Positions 48,581-58,119 are shown, counted from the stretch's first letter. The stretch: DNA of 64,000 nt from DATARH01 sp963847345 (GCA_963847345.1 CAWJZU010000016.1:147592-211591), one strand, 5' to 3'. Program-made: numbers and translations. The notes: a model not told the origin generated them from the letters alone.

Positions 48581-49657
48581 TCAGGCCGAGTGGAATCGTT
48601 TCCCGCGACCGACCAGACTGTGCTGCGGCAGACGCACCGATTTGTCCGGATCGGCGATTGCATGTCCGATGACCCAGGCGCGGCGGTCGTGCCGGGCCAG
48701 GATCGTAAGCGCCGCATCGACATCGCTTTCCGGCACGACGACGCAGAACCCGATGCCCATGTTGTAGACCTCGAACATCTCGGCCCGCGAAATCCCGCCG
48801 CACCGTTCGATAAGGTCGAATATCGGCGGTGGCGGCGGCATCCTGTCGAGAACGAACCCGATCTCGGCGTCGACCCGCGGCAGGTTCAGCAACCCGTCGC
48901 CGGTGATGTGGATCAGCGCTCCAACACGAGGCACGCACTCGATCAACTCGAGGATCTCGGGCACGTATATACAGGTCGGACGCAACAGCTCCTCACCAAG
49001 GCCGCAGCCGAGTTCGGGTATGACCTGCGCCACCGACAGCTTCGCCTCGTCGAACAGGACGCGGCGCGCGAGCGTGTAGCCGTTGCTGTGAAGACCGTTG
49101 CTGGCGAGACCAATGACTCTGTCGCCGGGCCGCACGCCGCGGCCGACGATGATCCGGTCGAGCGGCACCAAGCCGACCGCCGTTCCAACCAGATCGAAGC
49201 CGCGCACGACGTCGCGCAACTGCGCGATCTCGCCGCCCGAAATCGATACCCCGGCCTGCCGCGCCCCCTCGGCGAGACCGATCGCGATGCCGTCGAGCAT
49301 CGCCGCGTCGGCCCGCTCGACCGCAATGTAATCGACCAGCGACAGCGGCTTCGCGCCGACGCAGAGCAAGTCGTTGACGTTCATCGCGACGCAATCGACG
49401 CCGATCGTGTCGTATTTGCGCATCATCTCGGCGACGATCGCCTTCGACCCGACCCCGTCGGTGCAGATGCCGAGGCCAATGCCGCCGATGTCGATAACGT
49501 TCGCAAAATAACCGATCGGCAGCTGTACCGCCCCTATGCCGGACGCGGGCCAAGTCCCGCTGATGCGGCGTACGATGTTGCGCAAGCCCGCATCGGCCTC
49601 CGCGATATCGACACCAGCGCTCTTGTAGGCATCGGCCTGTGGGTTCTGGTCGCTCAC
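48581..49657 (-). CDS. purM: Phosphoribosylformylglycinamidine cyclo-ligase-like protein (AIR synthase family)
   Basis: The 358-residue protein matches the PurM fold. It has an ATP/substrate loop YKSAGVDIAEADAGLRNIV, GIGLGICTDGVGSKAIVAEM, DTIGVDCVAMNVNDLLCVGA, SISGGEIAQLRDVVRGFDLV, LASNGLHSNGYTLARRVLFD and HITGDGLLNLPRVDAEIGFV. The reaction closes the imidazole ring in purine synthesis. purN, its usual partner, is not adjacent, and HITGDG replaces the common HITGGG. It may therefore be a paralogue or a divergent type rather than the only purM. Confidence 0.82.
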   Translation of the reverse strand: MSDQNPQADAYKSAGVDIAEADAGLRNIVRRISGTWPASGIGAVQLPIGYFANVIDIGGIGLGICTDGVGSKAIVAEMMRKYDTIGVDCVAMNVNDLLCVGAKPLSLVDYIAVERADAAMLDGIAIGLAEGARQAGVSISGGEIAQLRDVVRGFDLVGTAVGLVPLDRIIVGRGVRPGDRVIGLASNGLHSNGYTLARRVLFDEAKLSVAQVIPELGCGLGEELLRPTCIYVPEILELIECVPRVGALIHITGDGLLNLPRVDAEIGFVLDRMPPPPPIFDLIERCGGISRAEMFEVYNMGIGFCVVVPESDVDAALTILARHDRRAWVIGHAIADPDKSVRLPQHSLVGRGKRFHSA

Positions 49658-49795
49658 GATCGGCTGCCCGTATTTCCCAGCTGCCTAGCACGGCTTCCGC
49701 CCGATGATAGATGGCCGGGTCAAGCCCGGCCATAACGTGCTGCAGGACCGCCGTGCGCGGTGCGGTGGCTGGCGGTCTGCTCTGACGATCGGGGC

Positions 49796-50371
49796 TTATC
49801 CCGCCGCGCCCTCGACCCGCCACACTTTGTTCGCGATCGGGCCGGTGTCGCCGATTGTCTGCACGAAATGCACGCGGTCGCCGATCCTGAGATCGTCGAA
49901 ATCGCGCTGTACGAGGCTGTTGCGGTGGAAATAGAGCTGCGTGCCCTCGTGCGTCAGCAGGAAGCCGTGGTCTTCCTTCGGATAGAGCTGCGAGACCTGA
50001 CCGGCGAAAAACGCGGCGTCCTCATGCACCTTCACGTCGCCGCGCTGCTTGCGCTTGAATTCCATCAGGCGCCGCTCGGCGGTCTTGAATGCGTCGCGCA
50101 ACGCCACGTTGACGTCGGGATCGCTGTAGCGCTCGCGGGCATGATGCGGCTCGTGGCTGACGACGACATCCTCGCCCGGCACGCGCAGCTCGATATGTAC
50201 CTCGTAGACGTTGCCAGTCTGATGCCGGCGGTGGAGCTGCTCGACCGAAACGCGGCACCCGATCAGGTGGTTGTACATCCGGTCCAGCTTCTCGACCCGG
50301 TCGCGGATTTCGTTCTCGATCGCCGGCGACGCGGGCATGTTGTGGAAAACGATTTCGGCGGGAGTTTCCAT
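49796..50371 (-). CDS. HPF/RaiA-like ribosome-associated domain fused to a cold-shock domain
   Basis: The first ~120 residues resemble the hibernation-promoting factor domain: METPAEIVFHNMPASPAIEN, HLIGCRVSVEQLHRRHQTGN, VYEVHIELRVPGEDVVVSHE and NVALRDAFKTAERRLMEFKR. The last ~60 resemble a cold-shock/OB domain: DHGFLLTHEGTQLYFHRNSL and RIGDRVHFVQTIGDTGP. HPF inserts in the decoding centre of stalled 70S ribosomes; the OB domain could bind RNA. It lies 14 bp downstream of the BaeRF3-like gene on the same strand, so the two are co-transcribed. Confidence 0.85.
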   Translation of the reverse strand: METPAEIVFHNMPASPAIENEIRDRVEKLDRMYNHLIGCRVSVEQLHRRHQTGNVYEVHIELRVPGEDVVVSHEPHHARERYSDPDVNVALRDAFKTAERRLMEFKRKQRGDVKVHEDAAFFAGQVSQLYPKEDHGFLLTHEGTQLYFHRNSLVQRDFDDLRIGDRVHFVQTIGDTGPIANKVWRVEGAAG

Positions 50372-50385
50372 GTCGGTCCTCCGGT

Positions 50386-51534
50386 TCAGTAGCGCAGGAT
50401 CGCTGCGGCCGGTCCGGGCTGCGGCAGTTGCGCGGGATCGCCCAGCGTCACCTCGCCGCCTTGCCGCAGCGTCATCATGGCCGCGTAGTTCAGCAGGTCG
50501 TCGTCGTCCTGTGCCTTCTCGTCATGGGCGACGATGCGGTCCTCGGCCTCGATCAGCTGGCCCCAGACCGGCCTGCCGGGCACCAGGAACAATAGTTCGA
50601 CGCGGCCGTCGCGCGCCGCCTTGACGATTTCTTCCGGCGTTGTCGCGGCCTTGCCGGTGCCGGTCAACCCGTTCAGCCGTCGGATCGCGTCGTCTCGGTG
50701 CTTGGCGCGGCCCGGTTCGAGCAGCGCCCACGCCTTTTCCCGCAGTGCATCCTCCGACATCGCGTCCGGGTTTTCCTGGATCCCTTGGGACAGCAGTCCC
50801 TTCCAGCCCGCGAGGTCGCGGAAATTGCCCTGGACCTCGGGCTGCGCGGCGAGAATGACCGGGGCGGGTTCGCGCTTTATGACCGGCTCTACGACCCCCG
50901 CAATGCGGCCCAACAGTTGCAGCAGCTGTGCCTTGCGCAGATCCTCGGGCGTCTCGCCGAACGATTGCGCTTTCGACAGCCCGGACGGAGCGAGCGACGG
51001 CCGCCCGGTCGGGCTGGCATAATGCTGCTCCTGGAATTCCGTCTCGTTATGGATTTCCCCGATGCCTTGCGGAAGATCAACCCCGCCGACCTCGCTGATC
51101 GCCCAACGCGATCCGCGATAGAGCCGGGTCCGTCCGTACGTGACCGTCAGCAGCCAAAACCAGCCGGTCGCATCGACGATCGGCAAGAGCGGGCGGATGC
51201 AGAAATGTCTGCCGATCGCGACCTCCTCCGGCACCTCGATCGGCAACTTATGAATCCGGTGGAAGCCTGGAGCGATGAAGATCGCCAGACCGTGCTCCTG
51301 GTGGCGCCCGAATTCCTCGTCGTCAAGCAACCGCCGCGCCGGTTCGAGCAGGGCCTCGACCTCCGGACCGCGCCGATCGGCGCGCAGCCGCTCGGCCGCC
51401 GCGGACAACAGGTTGCGCAGCCGGATCGAGTCCTGGCGGATTTCGCGGCCAGCCTTGTGGGTCGGCAGATAGATCGAGACCGCCGGCCGCGCCTCGCAGG
51501 CGAGCAATTCGTCCAGATCGTCTCTGAAGAACAT
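50386..51534 (-). CDS. BaeRF3-like protein (bacterial homologue of archaeo-eukaryotic release factors)
   Basis: The 382-residue protein starts at ATG 51534 (MFFRDDLDELLACEARPAVS). Segments such as VSIYLPTHKAGREIRQDSIR, LAIFIAPGFHRIHKLPIEVP, LTVTYGRTRLYRGSRWAISE, PVILAAQPEVQGNFRDLAGW and GRVELLFLVPGRPVWGQLIE fit the BaeRF group, whose members carry an eRF1-like core. The family role is unproven, with ribosome rescue or stress proposed. The next gene is an HPF fusion, which supports a translation-stress link. That link is inference. Confidence 0.75.
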   Translation of the reverse strand: MFFRDDLDELLACEARPAVSIYLPTHKAGREIRQDSIRLRNLLSAAAERLRADRRGPEVEALLEPARRLLDDEEFGRHQEHGLAIFIAPGFHRIHKLPIEVPEEVAIGRHFCIRPLLPIVDATGWFWLLTVTYGRTRLYRGSRWAISEVGGVDLPQGIGEIHNETEFQEQHYASPTGRPSLAPSGLSKAQSFGETPEDLRKAQLLQLLGRIAGVVEPVIKREPAPVILAAQPEVQGNFRDLAGWKGLLSQGIQENPDAMSEDALREKAWALLEPGRAKHRDDAIRRLNGLTGTGKAATTPEEIVKAARDGRVELLFLVPGRPVWGQLIEAEDRIVAHDEKAQDDDDLLNYAAMMTLRQGGEVTLGDPAQLPQPGPAAAILRY

Positions 51535-51630
51535 GGCTGACCTCGAAATGACACGTTCCACCCTTCGAACCGCCTCATCCCCCTTATTGTTCCTTGGCCC
51601 CACTCCTGCGTGAGTGCTGCTGCGCTCGCG

Positions 51631-52815
51631 TTAGCTCCTGGCGATGAAGCTGCGCCCGATCAATTGGCGATGGATCTGGTTTGTGCCCTCCCATATCTGC
51701 GTGATCTTGGCGTCGCGGAACAGCCGCTCGACGCGAAATTCCTTGATGTAACCGTAGCCGCCGTGCAGCTGTACCGCCTCGGTCGCGATACGCATCGCCA
51801 GGTCCGAGGCGCGCATTTTCAGCATCGACGCCTCCACCGCGATTCCCGGGCCGATATCCGCGGCGCCGCGATCGATCAGGCTGGCGACGTGCCACAGCCA
51901 TGCTTCGCACATCGCCAGATCGGTCGCGAGATCGGCCAGTAGGAACTGTATGCCCTGGAACTCGACGATGCGCCGTCCCGACTGGCGGCGCTCGTTGATG
52001 TAGGCGACCGCGTCGTCGAACGCGGCGCGGGCGATGCCGAGCGCGTGCGCGGCGATGCTCGGCCGCGATTTGTTCAGTGCGGCGAGCAGCAGCATCAGTC
52101 CCTCGCCCGGCTCGCCCAGCAGATTGTCGCGGCGCACCCGGCACTCCTCGAAGGCGAGCGCGGCGGTCGAGGCGGCGCGATGGCCCATTTTGTCCTCGGT
52201 GCGCAGGACAATCAGGCCGGGCGTGTCCTTTTCAATGACGATGGCGGAAATCGCGCCGCGCCGGTCCGCGATCTCCGACCACTTCCCGAACACCAGATAC
52301 AAGTCGGCGACATCGCCGTTGCTAATGAAGGTCTTTCCTCCCGATACGACGACCGTGTCGTTGCGCTCTGGGGTAAAACGGGTGGTCATGCCGGTGGCGT
52401 CGGAGCCAGCCTCGGGTTCGGTGATCGCCAGCGCGCCGATCGCGCCGTCGGCGACGCGCGGCAAGAGTCGCCGTTTCTGGGCGTCCGTGCCGAAGTCGAT
52501 CAGCGGCTTCATCGCGTGGAAATTGGTCGCCCAGATGATGCCGGTCGAAGCACAGGCGGCACTGATCTCGCGCACGCAGGCCAGATAAGCCGCACAAGAC
52601 AGCCCGGCCCCGCCATACGCCTCGGGCACGAACATCGCGTTGAGGCCGAGCGCGTTGATCCCGCGGATATTGTCCCAGGGGAATTCGCCGGTGCGGTCGT
52701 ATTCGGCCGCGCGCGTCGCAATCCGGTCGCGCGCCAGCCCCTTGACGCTGTCGAGCAGCACCAGCTCCTCAGGAGAAAGCGGTGGAACCGCGTCCAGGCG
52801 GTCAAACAGGATCAT
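51631..52815 (-). CDS. Acyl-CoA dehydrogenase
   Basis: This 394-residue FAD enzyme oxidises acyl-CoA to enoyl-CoA. The three-domain pattern is visible: MFVPEAYGGAGLSCAAYLAC, LAITEPEAGSDATGMTTRFT (FAD-binding), KTFISNGDVADLYLVFGKWS, HRAASTAALAFEECRVRRDN, EAVQLHGGYGYIKEFRVERL, and the C-terminal catalytic Glu region ITQIWEGTNQIHRQLIGRSF. The length is standard. It overlaps no neighbour and lies 15 bp after the fatty-acyl-CoA ligase on the same strand, so the pair catalyses successive steps of acid activation and beta-oxidation. Confidence 0.93.
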   Translation of the reverse strand: MILFDRLDAVPPLSPEELVLLDSVKGLARDRIATRAAEYDRTGEFPWDNIRGINALGLNAMFVPEAYGGAGLSCAAYLACVREISAACASTGIIWATNFHAMKPLIDFGTDAQKRRLLPRVADGAIGALAITEPEAGSDATGMTTRFTPERNDTVVVSGGKTFISNGDVADLYLVFGKWSEIADRRGAISAIVIEKDTPGLIVLRTEDKMGHRAASTAALAFEECRVRRDNLLGEPGEGLMLLLAALNKSRPSIAAHALGIARAAFDDAVAYINERRQSGRRIVEFQGIQFLLADLATDLAMCEAWLWHVASLIDRGAADIGPGIAVEASMLKMRASDLAMRIATEAVQLHGGYGYIKEFRVERLFRDAKITQIWEGTNQIHRQLIGRSFIARS

Positions 52816-52830
52816 GCTTGGATCGCCTCG

Positions 52831-54633
52831 CTAAGCCGCCATTCCCTTGCCGTCGTAGAGCTCGTCGAAGGCGGATTGATAGACCTCGCGGATCGCGTGC
52901 CGGCGGATCTTGAGCGTCGGGGTCAGCTGCGCGTTGGCGAGGCTGAACGGCTCCGTGGCGATCACGAAGCGGCGCACCCGCTCGGGGTGTTGCAACTCGG
53001 TGTTGACCCGGGCGACGACGTCGCCCAGCGCCTTGTGAAAGCCAAGATCATGGGTCAGCGCCGGGAGGTCGCCAGCGACATAGTGCTCGCGAGCATAGGC
53101 GGCGGCGAAATCGGGATCCGGGACGATGACCGCGACCAGATACGGCCGGCGGTCGCCCGACACCATCGCCTGCGCGATCTCCGGCACCAGCGTCAGCGCG
53201 CTCTCGACGCGCGCCGGCGAGATCATGTCGCCGCCCGAGTTCTTGATGAAATCGCGCTTCCTGTCGGTGATGCGCAGGTAACCGTCGGCATCGAGAAGGC
53301 CGATATCGCCGGTGTGTAGCCAGCCCTCGACCAGGGTACGCGACGTCGCCTCCGGGTCGTTCCAGTAGCCTTTCATGACATTGTCGCCTCGCACCAGTAT
53401 CTCGCCGTCCTCGGCAATGCTGATCTCGACGCCGTCGAGCGCCGGCCCGACCGTGTCGATGCGGGTGCGGTCGGGCAGGTTGCAGGCGATGACCGGCGCC
53501 GCCTCGGTCTGCCCGTAGCCTTGCAGCAGGCGCACGCCGAGCGCCAGAAAGAACGAGCCAATCTCGGGGTTAAGCGGCGCGCCGCCCGACACCATCGCCT
53601 TGAGCCGTCCGCCGAACCGGGCCCGCACCTTGTCGCGCACGAGCCTTTCCAGGATGGGATCGAGCAGCCGATCGGTGGGCGTCAGGTGCTCGCCCGTGAG
53701 GCGCTTGCGGCCGATCGCGACGGCCTGCTCGAACAAGCGCCGCTTCAGGCCGCGCTCGCGCTGGATGGCTAGGCGGATTCGCTGGTGCATTGTCTCGTAG
53801 AGCCGAGGGACCGCGGTCATGATCGTCGGGCGCGCTTCGAGCAGATTGGCGGCCAACGTGTCGGCGCCCTCGGCGAAATAGATCTCGGCGCCGATCGAGA
53901 TCGGGAACATCAGCCCGGCCGTGTGCTCGTAGGAATGCGACAGCGGGAGAAACGAGAGAAACACTTCGTCCCCGAGACCGAGCTGTTCCAGGAGCCGATA
54001 GGCGCCGCGGCAATTGCCGATGATGTTGCGGTGGCTCAGCATCACCCCTTTCGGCACGCCGCCGGTACCGGAGGTGTAGATCAGGCACGCCGTGTCGTCC
54101 GGCGACAGCGCCGTCACCCGTCCGCGCACGTGGTCTTCCGCACGGCCGGGGTCGGCCATCAGCGTATCCCAGGAATGCACGTCCACTGATGACGCGCTTG
54201 CAAGGCCCGGCGGCTCGATCGCGATGACCGCCTCGACGCTCGGGACCTGCTCGGCGGCTGGGATCAATTTGGCGGCGAGGCCCGAGGTCGAGACGATCAC
54301 CGCGCGCGCACCGCTGTTGTCGAGAATGTGGCGGTGGTCCTCGACCGTGTTGGTCGTGTAGGCCGGGACCGTGACGGCGCCGATGCTCATGATCGCCAGA
54401 TCGGCGACGACCCATTCCGGCCGGCTCTCGGCGACCAGCGCCACCCGGTCGCCCGGCTCGATGCCGATCGACAGCAGGCCGCGCGCCAGCCGGGTCACCT
54501 GCCCCGCCGCTTCAGACCAGGATAGCGGCCGGTAGACCCGGTCGCGCTTCGCCCAGAGAAACGGCCGGTCGCCGCGCCGCGCCGCCGCATCGAAAAACAT
54601 CGCCGGCAGGCTGCGGCAGGTCGCGTAATCCAT
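52831..54633 (-). CDS. Long-chain fatty-acid-CoA ligase (AMP-forming)
   Basis: This 600-residue ANL-family enzyme activates fatty acids with ATP and CoA. Signature motifs: P-loop CLIYTSGTGGVPKGVMLSHR, ALGVRLLQGYGQTEAAPVIA, LVEGWLHTGDIGLLDADGYL and RITDRKRDFIKNSGGDMISP. I start it at ATG 54633 (MDYATCRSLPAMFF). The frame stays open for another 500 codons upstream, but that part is antisense to the oligopeptidase gene and is not protein-like. It is followed by the acyl-CoA dehydrogenase. Confidence 0.93.
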   Translation of the reverse strand: MDYATCRSLPAMFFDAAARRGDRPFLWAKRDRVYRPLSWSEAAGQVTRLARGLLSIGIEPGDRVALVAESRPEWVVADLAIMSIGAVTVPAYTTNTVEDHRHILDNSGARAVIVSTSGLAAKLIPAAEQVPSVEAVIAIEPPGLASASSVDVHSWDTLMADPGRAEDHVRGRVTALSPDDTACLIYTSGTGGVPKGVMLSHRNIIGNCRGAYRLLEQLGLGDEVFLSFLPLSHSYEHTAGLMFPISIGAEIYFAEGADTLAANLLEARPTIMTAVPRLYETMHQRIRLAIQRERGLKRRLFEQAVAIGRKRLTGEHLTPTDRLLDPILERLVRDKVRARFGGRLKAMVSGGAPLNPEIGSFFLALGVRLLQGYGQTEAAPVIACNLPDRTRIDTVGPALDGVEISIAEDGEILVRGDNVMKGYWNDPEATSRTLVEGWLHTGDIGLLDADGYLRITDRKRDFIKNSGGDMISPARVESALTLVPEIAQAMVSGDRRPYLVAVIVPDPDFAAAYAREHYVAGDLPALTHDLGFHKALGDVVARVNTELQHPERVRRFVIATEPFSLANAQLTPTLKIRRHAIREVYQSAFDELYDGKGMAA

Positions 54634-54738
54634 GTTTGTGCTGTTCCCTCCGATTGGCGCTTCCGGTTGGCGCTTCCCTGGCCGCGCCCCCATATTCCTC
54701 TGGCCATAATATCGTACTGGGCCGGGATGTAGGCAGCG

Positions 54739-56545
54739 ATGCTTTGGGACAAAGTGGGCGAGACGGCGGCCGAGTCGAAGGCGCTCGGTCCGTTGCCGGA
54801 GTGGGATCTCGCAGACCTCTATCCCGGTCGCGACAGCCCCGAATTGCGGCGCGGTCTGGAGGCGCTGGCGGCCGACGCGAAGGCATTCCGTGCCAGCTAC
54901 GAAAACCGGCTCGCGGAATTGTCGGGGGCCGATTTGGGCGCCGCGGTGGCGGAGTACGAGCGGCTGCAGGAGATCGCCGGCCGAATCATAAGCTACGCCG
55001 ATCTGTTGCGCGCCGGCAATGTCGCCGACCCCGAGATCGCGCGCTTCTATCAGACGATGCACGAACGCATCAACGCGGTCTCGACCGAGCTGCTGTTCTT
55101 CGCGCTTGAGATCAACCGGCTCGATGACGCCGTACTCGATGCGAAGCTGGCCGATCCAGGGCTGGCGCATTACCGGCCCTGGCTGCGCGACGTGCGCGCG
55201 ATGCGGCCGCACCAGCTCAGCGACGAGCTGGAGAAGATACTGCTCGAAAAATCGGTGGTAGGCCGCGCCGCGTGGGTGCGGCTGTTCGACGAGACAATTG
55301 CAGAGTTGCGCTTTCCGTTCCGCGGTCGCGAGCTGACCGAGGCCGAGGCGATGCACCTGTTGTCCGACCCAGACGGCGCGGTGCGGCGCGAGGCGGCGCT
55401 GTCGATCGGCGAGGTGCTCGGCAAAAACGGCCGCGTCTTCGCGCTGATCACCAACACGCTCGCCAAGGACAAGGAGATCGAGGACCGCTGGCGCAAGTTT
55501 CCGCGGCCGATCTCGGCGCGCAACCTGTCGAATTTTGTCGAGGACGACGTCGTCGACGCGCTGATCCAGGCGGTGCGCGCCAGCTATCCGAGCCTGTCGC
55601 ACCGCTATTACCGGCTGAAGGCGCGCTGGTTCGGCGTCGAGCAATTGCCGTTCTGGGATCGCAACGCGCCGCTGCCGGGCGATGTCGACCGCACGCTCGG
55701 CTGGAGCGAGGCGCGCGACACGGTGCTGTCGGCCTACCGGGCGTTCTCGCCGGAACTGGCCGCTGTCGGCGAAGGGTTTTTCGCGCGGCCGTGGATTGAC
55801 GCGCCGGTGCGGCCGGGCAAGTCGCCGGGCGCCTTCGCGCATCCGACCGTGCCGAGCGCGCACCCGTATCTGCTGCTGAACTACCAGGGACGGCTGCGCG
55901 ACGTGATGACGCTGGCGCACGAATTGGGCCACGGCGTGCATCAGGTGCTGGCGGCGGGCCCAAGGCGCGCTGATGGCCGACACGCCGCTGACCCTGGCCG
56001 AAACCGCCTCGGTGTTCGGCGAGATGCTGACGTTCCGGGCGCTGCTGACGGCCGAGACCGACCCGGCGCGGCGGCGGATCATGCTCGCCGGCAAGGTCGA
56101 GGACATGCTGAACACGGTGGTGCGCCAGATCGCGTTCGTCACGTTCGAGACGCGGGTGCACGACGAGCGCCGCGAGGCCGAACTGACGGCCGAACGCTTG
56201 TGCGAAATCTGGCTCGACGTGCAGCGCGAGAGTTTGGGGCCGGCCTTGCGGCTTGACGAGCCGTATAACTGGTACTGGACCTATATCCCGCATTTCATCC
56301 ATTCGCCGTTTTACGTCTACGCCTATGCGTTCGGCGATTGCCTCGTGAATTCGCTGTATGCGGCGTATCAGGAGAAGCCCGACGGTTTCGCGGCGCGCTA
56401 TCTCGACATGCTGCGCGCCGGCGGCACCTTGCGGCACCGCGAATTGCTGGCCCCGTTCGGATTGGATGCGACCGACCCCGCCTTCTGGTCGAAGGGCCTG
56501 TCGATGATCGGCGGGTTTATCGACGAGCTGGAGAAGCTGGGGTGA
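54739..56545 (+). CDS. pepF: Oligoendopeptidase F (M3 family), frameshifted
   Basis: This is a cytoplasmic zinc metallopeptidase of the M3B type, about 602 residues. The first 410 read LPEWDLADLYPGRDSPELRR, RWRKFPRPISARNLSNFVED and MTLAHELGHGVHQVLAAG with the zinc motif HELGH (His near 394). An extra base near 55963 (in GGGCCCAAGG) shifts the frame. The remainder reads ADTPLTLAETASVFGEMLTF (third zinc-ligand Glu), HFIHSPFYVYAYAFGDCLVN and FWSKGLSMIGGFIDELEKLG. Both parts are perfectly conserved in type, so the indel is probably a sequence error. It diverges from the acyl-CoA ligase. Confidence 0.9.
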
Positions 56546-56588
56546 GCACAACGGGATCACAATCGCGTTCGACTGGGGCAGATACCTC

Positions 56589-56690
56589 TTGAAACGTTGG
56601 CTGCAAAACCTAGTCGGTGTGTTAGTGCTCGCTATTATCGCTCTCTTTGTTTACGATACTGCCAGCTCTATATGGAATCACATAAATTGA
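56589..56690 (+). CDS. Candidate 33-residue single-helix membrane peptide
   Basis: From a TTG codon the frame reads MKRWLQNLVGVLVLAIIALF then VYDTASSIWNHIN and a stop. That is a basic N-terminus, one strong transmembrane helix and a polar end, a typical small inner-membrane peptide. No good ribosome-binding site is seen, and the frame is open for about 15 codons further upstream. It lies 44 bp after pepF. Base composition is lower in GC than nearby genes. It could be chance. Confidence 0.3.
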   Translation: MKRWLQNLVGVLVLAIIALFVYDTASSIWNHIN

Positions 56691-56769
56691 AGATAAGACT
56701 TGTCGCTTATCACGCCAGACCAGGTAGATCATCTGTTATCGTGTACCCGACCCCATGAGGAAGCTTTAG

Positions 56770-57979
56770 GGAAACACTGAAAAAGTAGCGATTTGGGTGG
56801 TTGCGCCTGGGTAGAATTTCGTCCGGCCGGGGGGACCGAGGGGCGGGACGATGCAGCGTCAAGGGAGCTTTTCGCAGGCGGAATACGCCGGCAAGAAAAA
56901 GCAGACGCGGCGCGACAAGTTCTTGGCCGAGATGGAGCAGGTGGTGCCGTGGGCGCGGCTGGTTGACCGTCTGCGCCCGCTCTACCCGAAGGGCGAGCGC
57001 GGCCGCAAGCCGATCGCGCTGGAGCTGATGCTGCGCATCTACTTTTTGCAGCAATGGTACGGGCTGGCGGATGAAGCGCTGGAGGATGCGCTGTACGACA
57101 GCCAAGCCTTGCGCGGCTTTGCCGGCATCGATCTGACGCTGGACGCGGTGCCCGACGCGACGACGGTGCTGCACTTCCGCCACTGGCTGGAGCGCCACGA
57201 GCTGACCCGGGCGCTGTTCGACGAGATCGCCGCGATGCTGGCCGAGCGCGGTTTGTTGATGCGCCAAGCTACCATTGTGGATGCCACCATCATCGCCGCC
57301 CCGCCCTCGACCAAGAACAAAGAGAAGGCGCGCGACCGGCAGATGCACCAGACCAAGAAGGGCAATCAGTGGCATTTCGGGATGAAGGGGCATATCGGCG
57401 TGGACGTCGCCTCGGGGGTGGTGCACACGGTCGTCGGCACCGCCGCCAACGAAGCCGACATCAACCAGATGGCGGCGGTGCTGCACGGCCAGGAAGAGGC
57501 GGTGTTTGCCGACGCCGGCTATACCGGGGCAGACAAGCGGCCGGAGCATGCCGACCGCGATGTCTGCTGGAACATCGCCATCAGGCGCAGCATCATCAAA
57601 GCTTTGCCCAAAGCGCTGCGGGATGTGGCGGAGCCGGTCGAGCGCGCGCTGGCGCAGGTGCGCGCCCCCGTCGAGCACCCGTTCCACGTCGTCAAGAACC
57701 TGTTCTGCCATAAGAAGCTGCGCTATCGCGGCCTCAAGAAGAACACCGCGCAATTGCACACTCTGTTCGCGCTGGCCAATCTGGTGATCGTCAAGAAGGC
57801 TCTGCTCGCTCAACCCGGCTGACGATATCCGGATTCTGTCCCGATCCCGCAAACAACACAGGAAACCCGGCCCAACCCCCGATTTATACCAACCAGACCG
57901 CCACCCACGCGGCGCGCCGCCCCAAAATCAGGCCGTAGCCGCCGAACCGTCAGCTATCCTCGCTATGTTCAGTGTTTCC
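56770..57979 (+). mobile_element. IS5-family insertion sequence, copy 2 (1210 bp)
   Basis: It has the same length and ends as copy 1 but the opposite orientation: GGAAACACTGAAAAAGTAGC at the left and, read inwards, GGAAACACTGAACATAGC at the right. The flanks are TTAG (56766-56769) and CTAG (57980-57983), again mismatched. Swapping the inner flanks with copy 1 makes perfect CTAA/CTAA and CTAG/CTAG duplications. Confidence 0.95.
56851..57822 (+). CDS. IS5-family transposase, copy 2
   Basis: The encoded 323 residues are the same as in copy 1. I found one silent base change at about 56962 (GTT instead of GTC in LVDRL). The DDE catalytic regions are intact. With copy 1 it provides 1.2 kb of inverted homology around a 34.2-kb segment. 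Confidence 0.95.
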   Translation: MQRQGSFSQAEYAGKKKQTRRDKFLAEMEQVVPWARLVDRLRPLYPKGERGRKPIALELMLRIYFLQQWYGLADEALEDALYDSQALRGFAGIDLTLDAVPDATTVLHFRHWLERHELTRALFDEIAAMLAERGLLMRQATIVDATIIAAPPSTKNKEKARDRQMHQTKKGNQWHFGMKGHIGVDVASGVVHTVVGTAANEADINQMAAVLHGQEEAVFADAGYTGADKRPEHADRDVCWNIAIRRSIIKALPKALRDVAEPVERALAQVRAPVEHPFHVVKNLFCHKKLRYRGLKKNTAQLHTLFALANLVIVKKALLAQPG

Positions 57980-58119
57980 CTAGAGGCCCGCGCGGAGAAA
58001 GCGCCCTGTCGAGGTCATCGGCAACCCCATCCGCGAAATAGTGCGAGCCGCAGGGTGCCGAGAAGCGCGGCTCGCACAGGCCGCGTCAGCCGCGGGCAAT
58101 TTCAAACTGGACCTACCGG

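Noticed and set aside
54634..56142. N-terminal 500-codon extension of the acyl-CoA ligase frame
   Set aside because: It is antisense to the oligopeptidase gene, Arg/Ala-rich and without any domain; the ligase begins naturally at 54633.
21323..57979. Composite transposon carrying 34 kb of cargo
   Set aside because: Housekeeping genes lie inside, and the two outer flanks (CTAA and CTAG) do not match as a single duplication. Flank swapping by inversion explains the sites better.
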